A stretch of DNA of 64,000 nucleotides from Acanthacorydalis orientalis (taxonomy: Eukaryota > Arthropoda > Insecta > Megaloptera > Corydalidae), in contig CM068313.1 of NCBI GenBank assembly GCA_034766995.1, forward strand, positions 39,683,996 through 39,747,995, written 5' to 3'. Under the pieces are notes generated by a model. It had not been told where the DNA came from, ran no database searches, and saw nothing but the letters and a program-made list of their open reading frames with translations. Made by a program: the position numbers and the translations under genes. This document shows, piece by piece, positions 37,294 through 48,446 of the stretch (the first letter of the stretch is position 1; each line of letters starts with the position of its first letter).

Positions 37294-37294
<1 letters not shown>
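35993..37294. other. AT-rich gene-free stretch
   Basis: No recognised gene or element. A 74-codon frame at 36236-36460 (MCLYVSRMFYCHTKTRSGRF...) has no motif or context that would support it. Confidence 0.6.

Positions 37295-37350
<56 letters not shown>
37295..37350. repeat. (TA)n microsatellite, ~55 bp
   Basis: TA run ending right before the LINE fragment. Confidence 0.95.
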
Positions 37351-37351
<1 letters not shown>

Positions 37352-37353
37352 CA

Positions 37354-37970
37354 TTGAAGAACTAGGACACAGAGGACATATACATCGAGTTACTAGAAAA
37401 CATCAACAAGATTTCAACGTTGGCGGTGAAGCTACATGAAAAACAAAAAAGATACAAGTCGAGAAAGATATAAGACAGAGAGATGTAATTTCGACGAAAT
37501 TATTTACTGCATTCTTAGAAGAAGTATTCAAATCGTTCAATTGGGAGGACAAAGGAATTGAAATAAAAGGCGAAAGATTAAGTCACCTCCAGTTTACTGA
37601 TGATATCGTTATTTTCGCAAGTACTCTGAAAGAGCTAAACAAGAGGATAGAAGAATTAGATGATGCCAGTCAAAAAATTGGCTTGAACATAAACCACATA
37701 AAAACAAAAGTGTAGTTCGATGCGTTTGTCTGCCCGAAGAAAATTAAAATAAAAGGAACAGAAATAGAAGTTACGAAGTGTGTCTATCTAGGCCAGCTTA
37801 TCAACAAAGATGGATCATTCATTGAAGAAGTAGACAGGAGAATAAAAATGGGATGGAACTCATTTGGACGAAACGCCTCGATATTCAAATCAACAATCCC
37901 ACTATGTATACTACCAATCCTCACCTAAGACAGCGACGAAACATGGGTGCTTTAGGAATTAAAACAGATC
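37354..37970 (+). pseudogene. RTE-like non-LTR reverse transcriptase fragment
   Basis: Translated with frame changes it reads YIELLENINKISTLAVKLHE, then QVEKDIRQRDVISTKLFTAF (family motif RQGD-S-LF, with G now R), then GERLSHLQFTDDIVIFASTL. The FTDD at about 37593-37604 is the reverse-transcriptase active-site motif (usually FADD). IGLNINHIKTKV, VTKCVYLGQLINKDG and RRIKMGWNSFGR follow, as in insect endonuclease-reverse transcriptases. TAG and TAA stops and the loss of the 5' endonuclease part show a 5'-truncated dead copy. It is the only retroelement recognised here. Confidence 0.85.
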
Positions 37971-39282
37971 AATATTAAGCATAATTGAAATAAATTTAAT
38001 CATCACAAACGTGACTTTTTGATATTTTTGAAAAGAAAGTTATTTTTTATAATATACGGAAGTGTACGATATTAAACTATAAGTTTTGTATACCTTTAAA
38101 TATTTGAACAGACTATATTATTTTTTATTGCATATAATAAAAACAATATTTATTATACATTAATGAATGTTCATATGAGTCAATTTTTATTAATTTGTTA
38201 TAAAAATAATAACAGTTTTATGTTGATATATGGCGATAATTTCTAAGGCTGTATGTGTCAATACACATTTAATATATTTTATTATATTCGTAATCAATGA
38301 ACCGTATGCAGGCATTGAAAGGAGTAGTATACTACCTATTTTGGCAACAATATGAATTTATGATAGGCAGTACACGGTCCGCTTTGCTGTTTTTGTCTGA
38401 AAAGTGTAACATAATTTACACAGCTGCATATTGAAGAGTAGATAATTAGCATGAGTACGATAACTGTGTACCCATTATAATGCTTTTCTGTTATGTGCGT
38501 TAATGTAGTTATAAAACATTATTTCAGTAAAAAAAGGCAGGCTTTTTGTAACATTACACTGTAGTTAATGTATATTGATTTTGTTTATTTAATAGTGAAA
38601 AAAAACCGATCCTGATTTTTATTTATATCATATTTTTTTGTATCGTGCATTGCTTTTTTTAGAATCTTTCATTTTCTTCCCATCGCCGTTTCCTATTTTA
38701 TGATGTTTACGTTATAAACGTAACTTATATATTTGACCTTCACCTTACATATTCATTTTGCAGTTCATTAAGCCGAGAACTTCTAAGGTCTTCCTCGTGT
38801 ACAGTTTGTAGATGTTGTTCTTACTATTTATGTTCGTCATGTATTATTAAAAATGGATTCGTGCACTGAAAATATTTTTTAATATAACATTATTTTTTAT
38901 AAACGAATATATTCGATTATGGTGTACTGATTTTGATGGTTACATCTTTTTCATATTGTTTCATTTTTTCTATATCTGTTACATATATTATCTTGTTTCA
39001 TATTGTATAAAAAGATCTGTTTTTTTCTATAAGCAAACATACCCGAATTTGATTAAAAAAATGTATGAGAAAATGTTTTTGTTGTATATCTATATTAACT
39101 TTAACGACCAGGCACGCCAATTGGTGTCTTATGTAAATAATGCAAAAACCTTAAAAATTAAGTATTTCAAATATTATGTGATTTAAATAATGTTAATTAA
39201 ATAATGCAGAAATAATCAAAACCTCTTGAATATATCCGTAAATTTTCATATCAATATCGCAATTAAATTTAATGACATAATC
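37971..39282. other. AT-rich gene-free stretch
   Basis: No element recognised. At 38744-38763 a splice-acceptor-like CATATTCATTTTGCAG is followed by a 35-codon cysteine-bearing open stretch ending in TGA near 38870. This is too short to support as an exon. Confidence 0.5.
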
Positions 39283-39952
39283 CAAGGGTGTGCAAACTGT
39301 TGCTCCCGAAGCTACTCTGTTTGTCTCCCGAGACAATATTGGGTCTCATTACTATTTTTCCTAAACTTTTATATTAATAATCTATAGTAGTATAACATGT
39401 ACAAATATTAGAATATTTTATGTATAAACAGGTAATTCACAGTATCTTTTCAAACATCTATATACACTATGTATCCAAACTGCTGTTTAAGGTGGATTTA
39501 CTATTATGGACTATCCTTAAAAAAATATGAAACTGAATAATTTTATTAATTAAGACTTGATGAATCCGGTAAAACTAAATTCGGGAGGGAAATTTACTGT
39601 GTAAATTTTTGAGAAAAATATCTTTAAAAATCCAATTTTTAATACGGTTTCGGCAACGTTTATTTACAAAAATGAAGACTCAATCAAACTTTTCAATGAG
39701 TAGAGATTAAACATATTCTGTTTCGGTGAGTAGAGCTACTATATATTTGTATTTTTTATTATTTATATTAGTTCGGTAGGAAATCAATTGCGGTTTTTGT
39801 ATATGAATTTGAAGTTCGTAAACCGCAATTATTTTTCTACCAACCTAATAAATACATTTTTAAAATAATATTTTCTGTAGCTCTTCAACATGCAGAAATG
39901 TATGAAAAGTATTATATGTGGCTCTTATTATCGAAGAAGTTGCCCACCCCTG
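39283..39952. mobile_element. hAT-type MITE, copy C, with nested MITE
   Basis: Left end CAAGGGTGTGCAAACTGTTG, right end read inward CAGGGGTGGGCAACTTCTTC. Flanks ACATAATC (39275-39282) and ACATAATA (39953-39960) match 7 of 8. 670 bp, including an 81-bp mariner MITE at 39768-39848. Sequence inside matches copies A and B in different parts, so it is the fullest of the three. No transposase. Confidence 0.9.
39768..39848 (+). mobile_element. 81-bp mariner MITE nested in hAT (M9)
   Basis: Begins TTAGTTCGGTAGGAAATCAA and ends TTATTTTTCTACCAACCTAA, flanked by TA (39766-39767, 39849-39850). Same length and same internal junction as M5, in opposite orientation. It inserted after the hAT copy was in place. 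Confidence 0.92.
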
Positions 39953-39960
39953 ACATAATA

Positions 39961-41390
39961 CCTTAAAGAAAATGAGATCATTGATTCTTCTCATTTTCTG
40001 AAAATGTCTCTAGTAATAAGTCATTGTTTATAGTAAAAACACCCGGTCGATAGTGTTATATTATTAATTTGTTTTTTTGTGTACAGTATTTTTTGTATTA
40101 TTTTTAAACATTTAAAATTAATACTTGACGAGTGATTATAATTGATATTTAATAAATTCAATCATACTCAGACTTTTAATAATATTTTGATCGGCACACG
40201 TGTCTAATGCAGACTTTAATTCTGCAATTATGAACATTATTTTTACAAAGTTTTTACTTAGGTTAAAGAGAACTACACATAAAATACTTGAATATGTATT
40301 TTTTTTAAATTTCTGTTATGTGTATTACATTTCCTTCTATCCATAATTATATTATAGTCCTGAAATTCACTATTACAAATGTATTAATATCCTACACACT
40401 ACACATTTTTTTTTTGTAAACGTGGCTAATGTCATTTGTCATTTTGATATATTATGAAAAATTGTTCTAGTGTATAGAATGAATTATATATTATTTGTTA
40501 AAATATAAATGTTTCTACGAATAAATAGATTGGTATGATAGTTAAAGAAATTTTAAATAATTTGAATGAGAATTTAGAAAATGATAACGTCTTTTTATAA
40601 TAACCATTTACTTACTTTCCTCTCATACTCATTCTTGATTGAAAGTTCATATATTTGAGCCATTCTTTAAATAATTCTAATAAAATTTATAACCATGTGA
40701 TTTATCGAGATCGGCATTATTATTTTTTATAATTTTATGTACATAGTAAAATAAATCAAATTTAACATCAGATTACTATTAATTTTATTTAACTCTTTCG
40801 TTACTAACGGGATACACATATCCCACCGATTTTAAAAAAAACCTGTCGGAAAAATACTTCACATAGTGAATCCACAATAAAATACTGATGGGATAAAACT
40901 TCCCAGGACCTATATCTTTTATCGAAGATGTCGAAAAATTCTTGAATAATAATTTTGGTCAATTTTAATTACCTCTTAATGCAATTAATTACCATTTACC
41001 GATATTAATCAAAACCAAAAAGTCGTACTGAAAGGATTCAATTGAATGTTTGTGCCCTTTTTTTATTATCTTTAATAAAAAAATACTTTTCATTTTTGTA
41101 ATTACATATATGTAATAATATTTATATGACTTACCCTCATTAATTAATGTACACTAATGTGCTAGTATTTTATATTCTGTGGATAAACAATGTTACTTGT
41201 TATTTATTTTTTATTGAAATTTATACATTTCGTCATTATAAATATGTAATGAATAATCCATTTTTATTGAGATATCTCTTGTTAGTGCTTCTATCATTGC
41301 TGACTAATCGCAACTACTCCAGAATGTAGGTGACATTAGTGCGGCATTGTCTTTTTTTTCAAGTTTTTTCTCGCAACATATGCGTTCCCG
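39961..41390. other. AT-rich stretch with a possible piggyBac-type end
   Basis: No gene recognised. At 40789-40792 a TTAA is followed by CTCTTTCGTTACTAACGGGA and then a GGGATACACATATCCC palindrome. This is the look of a piggyBac-type terminus, but no opposite end or transposase was found. Confidence 0.45.
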
Positions 41391-41945
41391 ATTTGTAACA
41401 GTGTTCTTTTTTTATTTTTAACATTTTTTCTGTCGTTCACAGTTAAAAATATATTCATGCGTCACTGCGGATCAGGAACTAATATCCTATATCATCTTCT
41501 ATTTTCTTATCATCACTCAATTCGAACAATAAAGGAAATTCGAATGTCGTGTTACGCATCAGGGAATGTTTGGTATTTATTTCCAGATAGAACGCTCTTT
41601 GTGAAGTGCATTTTCTAGCTACGCCGTTTGTATGTGTGAGACTACCGACGTATAACGTCTATTTCCGCCACCCTCCGGCATTCTTGTGTCTGGAATCGTC
41701 GTAGCAGAAGTTGCTCGGTTTCATTGCTCTCGGACGCCATGTGATGCTTTTTGAGTGCTAGCTTGCGATAAGCATGTCACCAATAGACAAAATAATGATC
41801 CCCGGTGCTGTCAGAAATAGAATTGTCGCCAATATCCTGACGTATTTCGTGTTCAATGTGCAAGAATGTAAAACGATTACGTTGTTAACTGTCTGTTTGT
41901 CGAAGAAAAACTAAAAGAAGAATCACGAATATTTAGCGAAAACGT
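41391..41945. other. GC- and CpG-richer island
   Basis: This block stands out: CCGCCACCCTCCGGCATTC, TCGGACGCCATGTGATGC and GTTGCTCGGTTTCATTGCTC are far richer in GC and CpG than the surroundings. No long open frame or transposon end is visible. It could be a promoter or first-exon region of a gene outside the window, or a remnant of an element. Confidence 0.35.
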
Positions 41946-42257
41946 TAAATGTAATTACTTACAATCTCTCTCTCTCTCTCATACATCTATACATACATAC
42001 ATATATGTATATATATATATATATATAGGTCTGATTAACCTAAATGTAAATTAAACTGTAACTTCGATAATGGTTATAAATAGAAAGTTAAAAATACTCA
42101 TATCAGAACATATGACTGAAGATCGTGACACGTCTTTTACTATTCTATTTTTAATCGTTGTTGTAAAGTAGTTTGCAAATTAACTTTCGTTACGGATATT
42201 TTTGGAAATTTTGTATGTAATTCGTTAATTTCAAAATAATATATTGTTAAAAAATAT

Positions 42258-42308
<51 letters not shown>

Positions 42309-42642
42309 ATATTGTATATTTGTGTTAGATATTGAAATAAATATCTTTTTTGTAAGTTTAATAACCTTTCTAAATGGTTAATTCTAAAACAATCAAAGTT
42401 ATAAACAAGTCTGTTATCAAATAACGTTTTCGTTCTTATTTTATCTTCTGAATATATATATTTTTATCATAAACAATATTTTTTATACAATATGGTAAAT
42501 AAAACATGTTATATTATCTGATTTAAAACTGTTACACGCAATGCAATTTAATTTAGATGCAATTTAATTTAAATTAATTCTAAAGCATTGATTATGGTAA
42601 GAAAAATTTCATTTTTTTATCAATAATTATCTTATTATATAT

Positions 42643-42717
<75 letters not shown>

Positions 42718-42979
42718 AATACGCTGACTTTTTGTCTTTTTTTTGCAATACGTGTTACTTCATTCGTACGAAATGCAAATCAAGATAATCTTCTTTGTGC
42801 AAATCTGTATATTCTTTCCTTATTTGGACGCTTAGGATTACTGCGTTTGCAATACAAGGATTTACGTGTTTTGCTATCCTGATGTAATTGGAACATCGAG
42901 TTCGGGTCACTTCATTTTCATTTCTCTCAAAAATTCAAATTATTTGCGAGATCGCTGTTCTATTGATTAATTTATATTC
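41946..42979. other. AT-rich stretch with microsatellites
   Basis: A short (TC)n block (about 41966-41980), then (TA)n at about 42008-42027, 42259-42304 and 42656-42714 (preceded by (CA)n at about 42643-42656). No gene recognised. Confidence 0.75.
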
Positions 42980-43052
42980 TGATTCTGAATATTCTTAAGT
43001 AATTTAATAATTTTTTGTGATTGCATAGTTAAATTATTTTTTTTATAAAAAC

Positions 43053-43132
<80 letters not shown>

Positions 43133-43162
43133 GTACATATTCGTGCTTCACTGAATTTTTAC
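42980..43162 (+). repeat. inverted duplication, left arm
   Basis: Its reverse complement closely matches 43862-44003: TTACTAAGTAAAA..TTCAGTG, AGCACGAATATGTACGT, a TA tract, AAAAAAAATAATTTAACTA and AAATTACTTAAGAATATTC. This arm contains about 80 bp of TA with CATA interruptions. Confidence 0.88.
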
Positions 43163-43308
43163 TTAGTAAGATTATATCGAGATACAAGAAAACATCTGTA
43201 TGCATGTACATGTTTTTCAAGCGACAATAAAAATATTTTAACAAAAAGTACAGTAACAGAATATGATGCGAAAAATAAATAAATCCTGTTAAGCACTGCA
43301 TATTGAAA

Positions 43309-43389
<81 letters not shown>

Positions 43390-43649
43390 GAATAGAAAAG
43401 CGATGTAACCAGAGACTCTCTTGTTACAAACGTTTTGAATGGATATTCGTTTGAATGAAAACTTTTAAACTCTATTTTTTTGGTATTGTATTATTAGACC
43501 ACTATTTTTTAATCTGTGGTTAAATTAATCGTGGAATTCTAAGTATACTGGTGAAGATCCAAAGGTTATTTACAAAAATGAAATATTTTGTAAATAACTG
43601 GCGGATCGACATGAATACATTTTTTTAAAAAAGATATTCTCTCTCTCCT

Positions 43650-43690
<41 letters not shown>

Positions 43691-43814
43691 TTATTACAAT
43701 TACATTTTTTCATACTGTACTTAAATAATATTTCGGTTATTATATATTATAAATTTTCGTTTGTGTTATCTGGTTTATGTTATATTCGAATAATCAAACA
43801 TTTTTAATTAGCTA

Positions 43815-43861
<47 letters not shown>
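43163..43861. other. spacer between inverted arms
   Basis: Contains (TA)n at about 43314-43382, a (CT)n block at about 43639-43667 followed by TA to about 43691, and (TA)n at about 43821-43862. No gene. Confidence 0.75.
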
Positions 43862-43864
<3 letters not shown>

Positions 43865-44003
43865 CTAAGTAAAATTCAGTGAAGCACGAATATGTACGTG
43901 TATATATATATATATATATATATTTTTGTAAAAAAAATAATTTAACTAACTATGTAATCACAAAAAATATTAAATTACTTAAGAATATTCAGAATCAGAA
44001 AAT
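43862..44003 (-). repeat. inverted duplication, right arm
   Basis: Inverted partner of 42980-43162. The non-TA sequence is nearly the same, but the TA tract here is only about 25 bp. Confidence 0.88.
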
Positions 44004-44215
44004 AATGAACACAAGGAGAGATATAAGAACAGAAATGCGATTAAGTAGAATAGAATGTTATTCGTTCGTATTTATACTTCAAATTTTTAACGTTGAAATA
44101 ATAAAATAGTAGATATTATTACTTTTCTGCTTACACATGTTAGAAAGAATTTACATGTTTAAATTGTTGATGCATTTTTCGTCCAGGTATTTTTTAAAAA
44201 AAATCAATATATTTA

Positions 44216-44779
44216 TTAGGTTGAAAAATAATTGCGGTTTGTCCACCCCTTTGTCAAGATTTCTTGATTTTACTAGCTGTTTTAATTGGTCCAGAACTGT
44301 TGGATGACATTTCCGACTTTTGAATTTTGTGCAAGCTCTTGAATTGTTATGCATGATTCTGATTCAATTAACGCCTTCAGTTGGTCGTTATGAACTGAGG
44401 AAGGATATCCGCGACATTCTTTATCTTCCAGCCTCTCGTTCACAGCACGAAAATTTTGGAACCACCATTGCACCGTACGTTCCTTAACAGTATCGACACC
44501 AAAAGTATCAGTTACTTTACAAACACTTTCTGCTGTTTTACCACCCGTTTTGAACTCATGCAAAAAATTTCTCTTATTTGCTTCTTTTCTATCTTTAATT
44601 CAATAACCCAATTTGAAGCAAAATTAATAATAAAACCAAAGTCAAGTTTACATAAATACAGACAGAAAAATGTACTTTAAAATTATTTCAACACGAACAC
44701 GATGAAATTACACTTTAATTGAAAAAATAAGGTTAGAATTCAGAAAACAAAACCCGCAATTATTTTCTTACCAAGCTGA
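44216..44779 (-). mobile_element. deleted mariner with its own junction (M10)
   Basis: TTAGGTTGAAAAATAATTGC at the left, the inverted end TTATTTTCTTACCAAGCTGA at the right, TA flanks (44214-44215, 44780-44781). 564 bp. On the minus strand the coding part continues to KSRNLDKGV, further than in M4 and M6, and then joins the terminal repeat almost directly. This is a separate deletion event. Confidence 0.9.
44240..44592 (-). pseudogene. mariner transposase N-terminal fragment (M10)
   Basis: The expected ATG is ATA here (IEKKQIREI), and a missing T shifts the frame. An open part follows: HEFKTGGKTAESVCKVTDTF, TVKERTVQWWFQNFRAVNER, SSVHNDQLKALIESE, TIQELAQ, then a shift and LDQLKQLVKSRNLDKGV. 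Start lost and catalytic domain deleted. Confidence 0.8.
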
Positions 44780-44894
44780 TAGTATAAAATGTTAATGAAA
44801 AATATTCTAAAGTGAAAGAACTGTATAATTTACTTTTCATTATAGTTAAATATTTTCTAAAATGATATTTCTCATTTTATGTGTATATTTTTCA

Positions 44895-44898
<4 letters not shown>

Positions 44899-44955
<57 letters not shown>

Positions 44956-44980
44956 GTATGTATGTATGTATGTATATAAT
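44899..44980. repeat. (TA)n followed by (TATG)n
   Basis: About 50 bp of TA and then a GTATGTATGTATGTAT block. Confidence 0.9.
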
Positions 44981-45785
44981 GTTTACACTTACATGATCTT
45001 CTGTTTTCTTTGAATTACATGCTCTCTTAACCACTTGGGATCGGTGTAATTTTCTTTGAAGATATTGAAAATTCTTTTTTTTCGTTTCGGAATATGAAAA
45101 AACCGACAGTATAGAATATTTCCTCTAAAAACGTCATATACATTACTAAAACTTGTTATCTATAGATGTGATATAATGCACATGTTATCAGATAATTTTT
45201 TTCAGTAATGGTTTTCCGCAATGAATATATAAAATTCGTTTTCTTAGATATATGGAAATACAATAAATTATATATTTTATAATGTTACATGTGCAATACA
45301 TTATACATAAAATTGTTAAATCTTTTGCCTGTCAAACTGAATTGTTATTTACTTCACGTAGATGAGATAGGACGCGGAAAGCTTACATACGAATTACAAA
45401 ATGAATAAAATGCGTTTAAATCGGCATTCATGCAATCAATATTTATCGACTATTGCATTTACATGTCTGCTACGTGACATAAAGTTAATACGACATACGT
45501 CTGGTTTTTAAATAATTGTTAATTACATGGACATTTTTACAGACACTTAACGACATACTGATCCATCATGTTCAGTGATTTATACTTATTTTATACGGTT
45601 TATTTATTTCATTAGTTTTTTAACTTGTAATGATTATTTCAACCTGTTGTGTATTTATTACAGAAATGCACAACATTTTTAAAATCACACTATTATCATC
45701 AATGATTACTTTTTGTTCCGAATGTATTTAATTTGTTTTGAATAGTTTATGCACTAATTCATCTGCCATAGAATTAAACTATATG

Positions 45786-45789
<4 letters not shown>
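44981..45789. other. AT-rich gene-free stretch
   Basis: No element or gene recognised. Sequence around 45360-45500 has some CpG but no open frame. Confidence 0.6.

Positions 45790-45838
<49 letters not shown>
45790..45838. repeat. (TA)n abutting third-lineage mariner relic
   Basis: Pure TA run ending just before the sequence CGAGAGGGAAATACATTCTC that begins the relic. Confidence 0.93.
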
Positions 45839-45841
<3 letters not shown>

Positions 45842-46420
45842 GAGGGAAATACATTCTCGGAATTGTTAAAAAAACATTTTATTATAAAACTCGCAGCTAT
45901 TCCCTTTCAGTTCACTTCAAAGTATTCTCCTTGAAAGGCGATAAACATGTCCCACCGCTTTTCCAATTTCTGGAAACATTTTCTGTAGTCATTTTTTATC
46001 ATTGTGTTTAGAGCTTTATTTTTCTTGAATTCATTTCGCGGTTGCGAATTTTCTACTCTTCAGTTTCAATTTTAATTTCGTGAACAAAATAAGTCACGGG
46101 GAAGAAGATCTGATGACTGCAGGGGTGTGAAGTAACAACCACGTTATTTTTACTCAAAATTTCTTGATTTTCAATGCAATGTGTGCAGTTGCATTGACAT
46201 GGTGCAAGATTTAACTTTGGGTGAAGGTTTGATAGTTTGAGGGGTTGAAAATCAATTCTGATTAATGTTTCTTGATGCTTTCCCATGGATATTTAAGCAC
46301 TTCGATGTAAAATCGACGATTAACAGTCTGCTCATGCAGAGTAAACTCTTCATGAACAAGTCCGTCAATCAAGACAATAATAATCATGTTTTTCGACATT
46401 GATGGACTTGGCCATCAAGA
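45839..46420 (-). mobile_element. third-lineage mariner relic
   Basis: A decayed transposase 3' half lies on the minus strand with a possible terminal sequence CGAGAGGGAAATACATTCTC at 45839 next to (TA)n. The opposite end and the N-terminal half are missing. The protein is unlike both other mariner types in the window. Confidence 0.7.
45905..46420 (-). pseudogene. mariner-like transposase C-terminal half, broken
   Basis: Read on the minus strand with several frame changes: IIIVLIDGLVHEEFTLHEQT, VNRRFYIEVLKYPWESIKKH, a degraded LHHDNAPAHT-like stretch (CTMSMQLHTLH), NNVVVTSHPCSHQIFFP (where HPPYSPDLAPCD is usual), and the C-terminus CFQKLEKRWDMFIAFQGEYF ending at a stop. The RW-----GEYF ending is typical of mariner transposases. 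Catalytic residues are lost. Confidence 0.75.
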
Positions 46421-47132
46421 GCTTATTCCCCTACTGAATCTTCTTAATATACTGGGAATTATTGTGTAGTTTTTGGTTAATTCTGGTTCTTGCATCTATT
46501 AAATTGTACTTATTTCTTGTTTTTTCTTCTGTCGTTCTTGAATATTTACTTGTATTCGAGGTATTTTTTGTTTTATTAGTTTCTTTTGAATGAAAGTCAT
46601 TCAGAAAATGTTGATGAAAAATTATTGATGAATTTTAGATTCGTATCTCCGAAAGTATGATCCGCGTACTGGCTCGATATGCTGTATGGGAATGTCATAA
46701 AATACATGGTATATTAAAAACATTGTGTGTAATGTAAAATCCAGTATCATAAAATGTTAAATTTGTAAAGTATATTGTATCAATTAGTATTTATAACATG
46801 TAGAAAGAATACTAAAAATATAACAGAAATTTTCGAATTGGTAAACAGTGATGTTCGTGCAATGTTGGATTATCATGCGATAACTGAACTTGTGTTGACG
46901 GTAATTTTGGAATAATCAGTTACTATGCACTTTTTAATATTGTTACATTTCTTGGAAGTCAAGTTCAACTAACTGATTTCAGTATTCGTTTAAGAAGTGT
47001 AAATTTTGCCAAGTTTGTTGATTTCTTGATAAAATGTTATCACTTATTTTAATAAGAATATTTTAAAATACAGTATAATAAAATAAACATAATCAAGAAG
47101 GTGTCATTTTATAATGACTACAATTAATCCAA

Positions 47133-47192
<60 letters not shown>

Positions 47193-47561
47193 GGTTAAAG
47201 AAAGTAAAAAATTGCTTGCTCAATGAACGGTTAACATTGAAAAAAAGTTAAGTGACAAAGTTTTTAAAACAGATATTTTATGAGACAACTCTTATTTTGA
47301 ACTAGTGGCATTCAGACTTTACGCGTATACCATTAGACCATGAAAGTCACAAAGCATTCAAGCCGATCGTTCACCAAATAAAAGATGATATTTCAGAACC
47401 CTATTGAGTGTCTAGACTTTACTGAAATTTTGCAGACTGTAAACACTCATATTTACTATAAAAATGTTTCATTTTAAAATTAACTATTACTTAAAATATA
47501 ACAGATATTTCAATAAAATATAACATATTTTTATTAAAATATTTATGTAAAATATTGTGTT

Positions 47562-47612
<51 letters not shown>

Positions 47613-48290
47613 AAATTTTATTTTTACATAAATATATCTTTGTATTGCCAGCTTAATAGTACAAATCGTATCACAGATTGCGTTATTTGATTTACAGTTA
47701 AAAATAAAAGAATATAAAACGGAATTTGTAAATTTTGAAATGAATTTTTCTCTCATCCAAAAGATCACCAAAAGATGTCGGATCAAAATGTTCAAAAAAT
47801 GGTTATTACTTATTTTTAATTGGTGTTTACATTTCGATGTTAGTTTCGATTTTCAAAGTGTTCTGTTTTTAAAAGTCAGTTTCTTCTGTACCATATCGCT
47901 GTGAAGGTGATGGAATGCGCTTAAGCAACAAATCAAAAATGATCAATAAATAATTACTAAACATTTTTGATTAGAAACAAACTTGTGATGTAATAAAGGG
48001 AGAAGTAAAAAAATCGTTTGTGAAAGTGAATTTAGCCACAAGTGACAACTATATTGTAACCGGAGTCGGATTTACACTAGGTGCCACCTTCAGACCATTA
48101 TCAAATACTGCTCTCCCACCCCCAATGTTATCTAAATGAATTAAGAGAAATCCGTGACTGTTGGTAACTTTGCGAACGTTTCAATGGAAAAAATTTAATG
48201 ATCATTAAAAAATTTGTAAATTTTTTTCTTCATTTAATTTATTTAAAAAATGCAAATTGAAATGTAGTAAATAGACCATATAACATACAT
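46421..48290. other. AT-rich gene-free stretch
   Basis: (TA)n at about 47137-47190 and 47567-47608. A dispersed repeat related to 34430-34610 lies at about 47890-48065. No gene recognised. Confidence 0.65.
47890..48065 (+). repeat. dispersed repeat, related to 34430-34610
   Basis: Diverged copy of the segment at 34430-34610 in the same orientation. Family unknown. Confidence 0.5.
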
Positions 48291-48294
48291 TTAG

Positions 48295-48446
48295 ATTTAA
48301 TATTTCATTTCACATTTTTTTAAAATTTAATATTTCATTTCACATTTTTTTTTAAATTTAATTTTTCATTTCACATTTTTTTAAAATTTAATATTTCATT
48401 TCATCTCACATTTTTTTTAAAAAATTTAATTTTTCATTTCACATTT
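48295..48446 (+). repeat. minisatellite, ~30-37 bp unit, five copies
   Basis: Five head-to-tail units built on TTTAATATTTCATTTCACAT followed by a T run and AAAA, starting near 48295, 48326, 48357, 48387 and 48424. The third and fifth have TTTTT in place of TATTT. The fourth has an inserted TCTCA. Confidence 0.9.

Noticed and set aside
38764..38870. Possible terminal exon coding a cysteine-rich tail
   Set aside because: The acceptor is reasonable, but only about 35 codons follow, with no known motif and no upstream exon identified.
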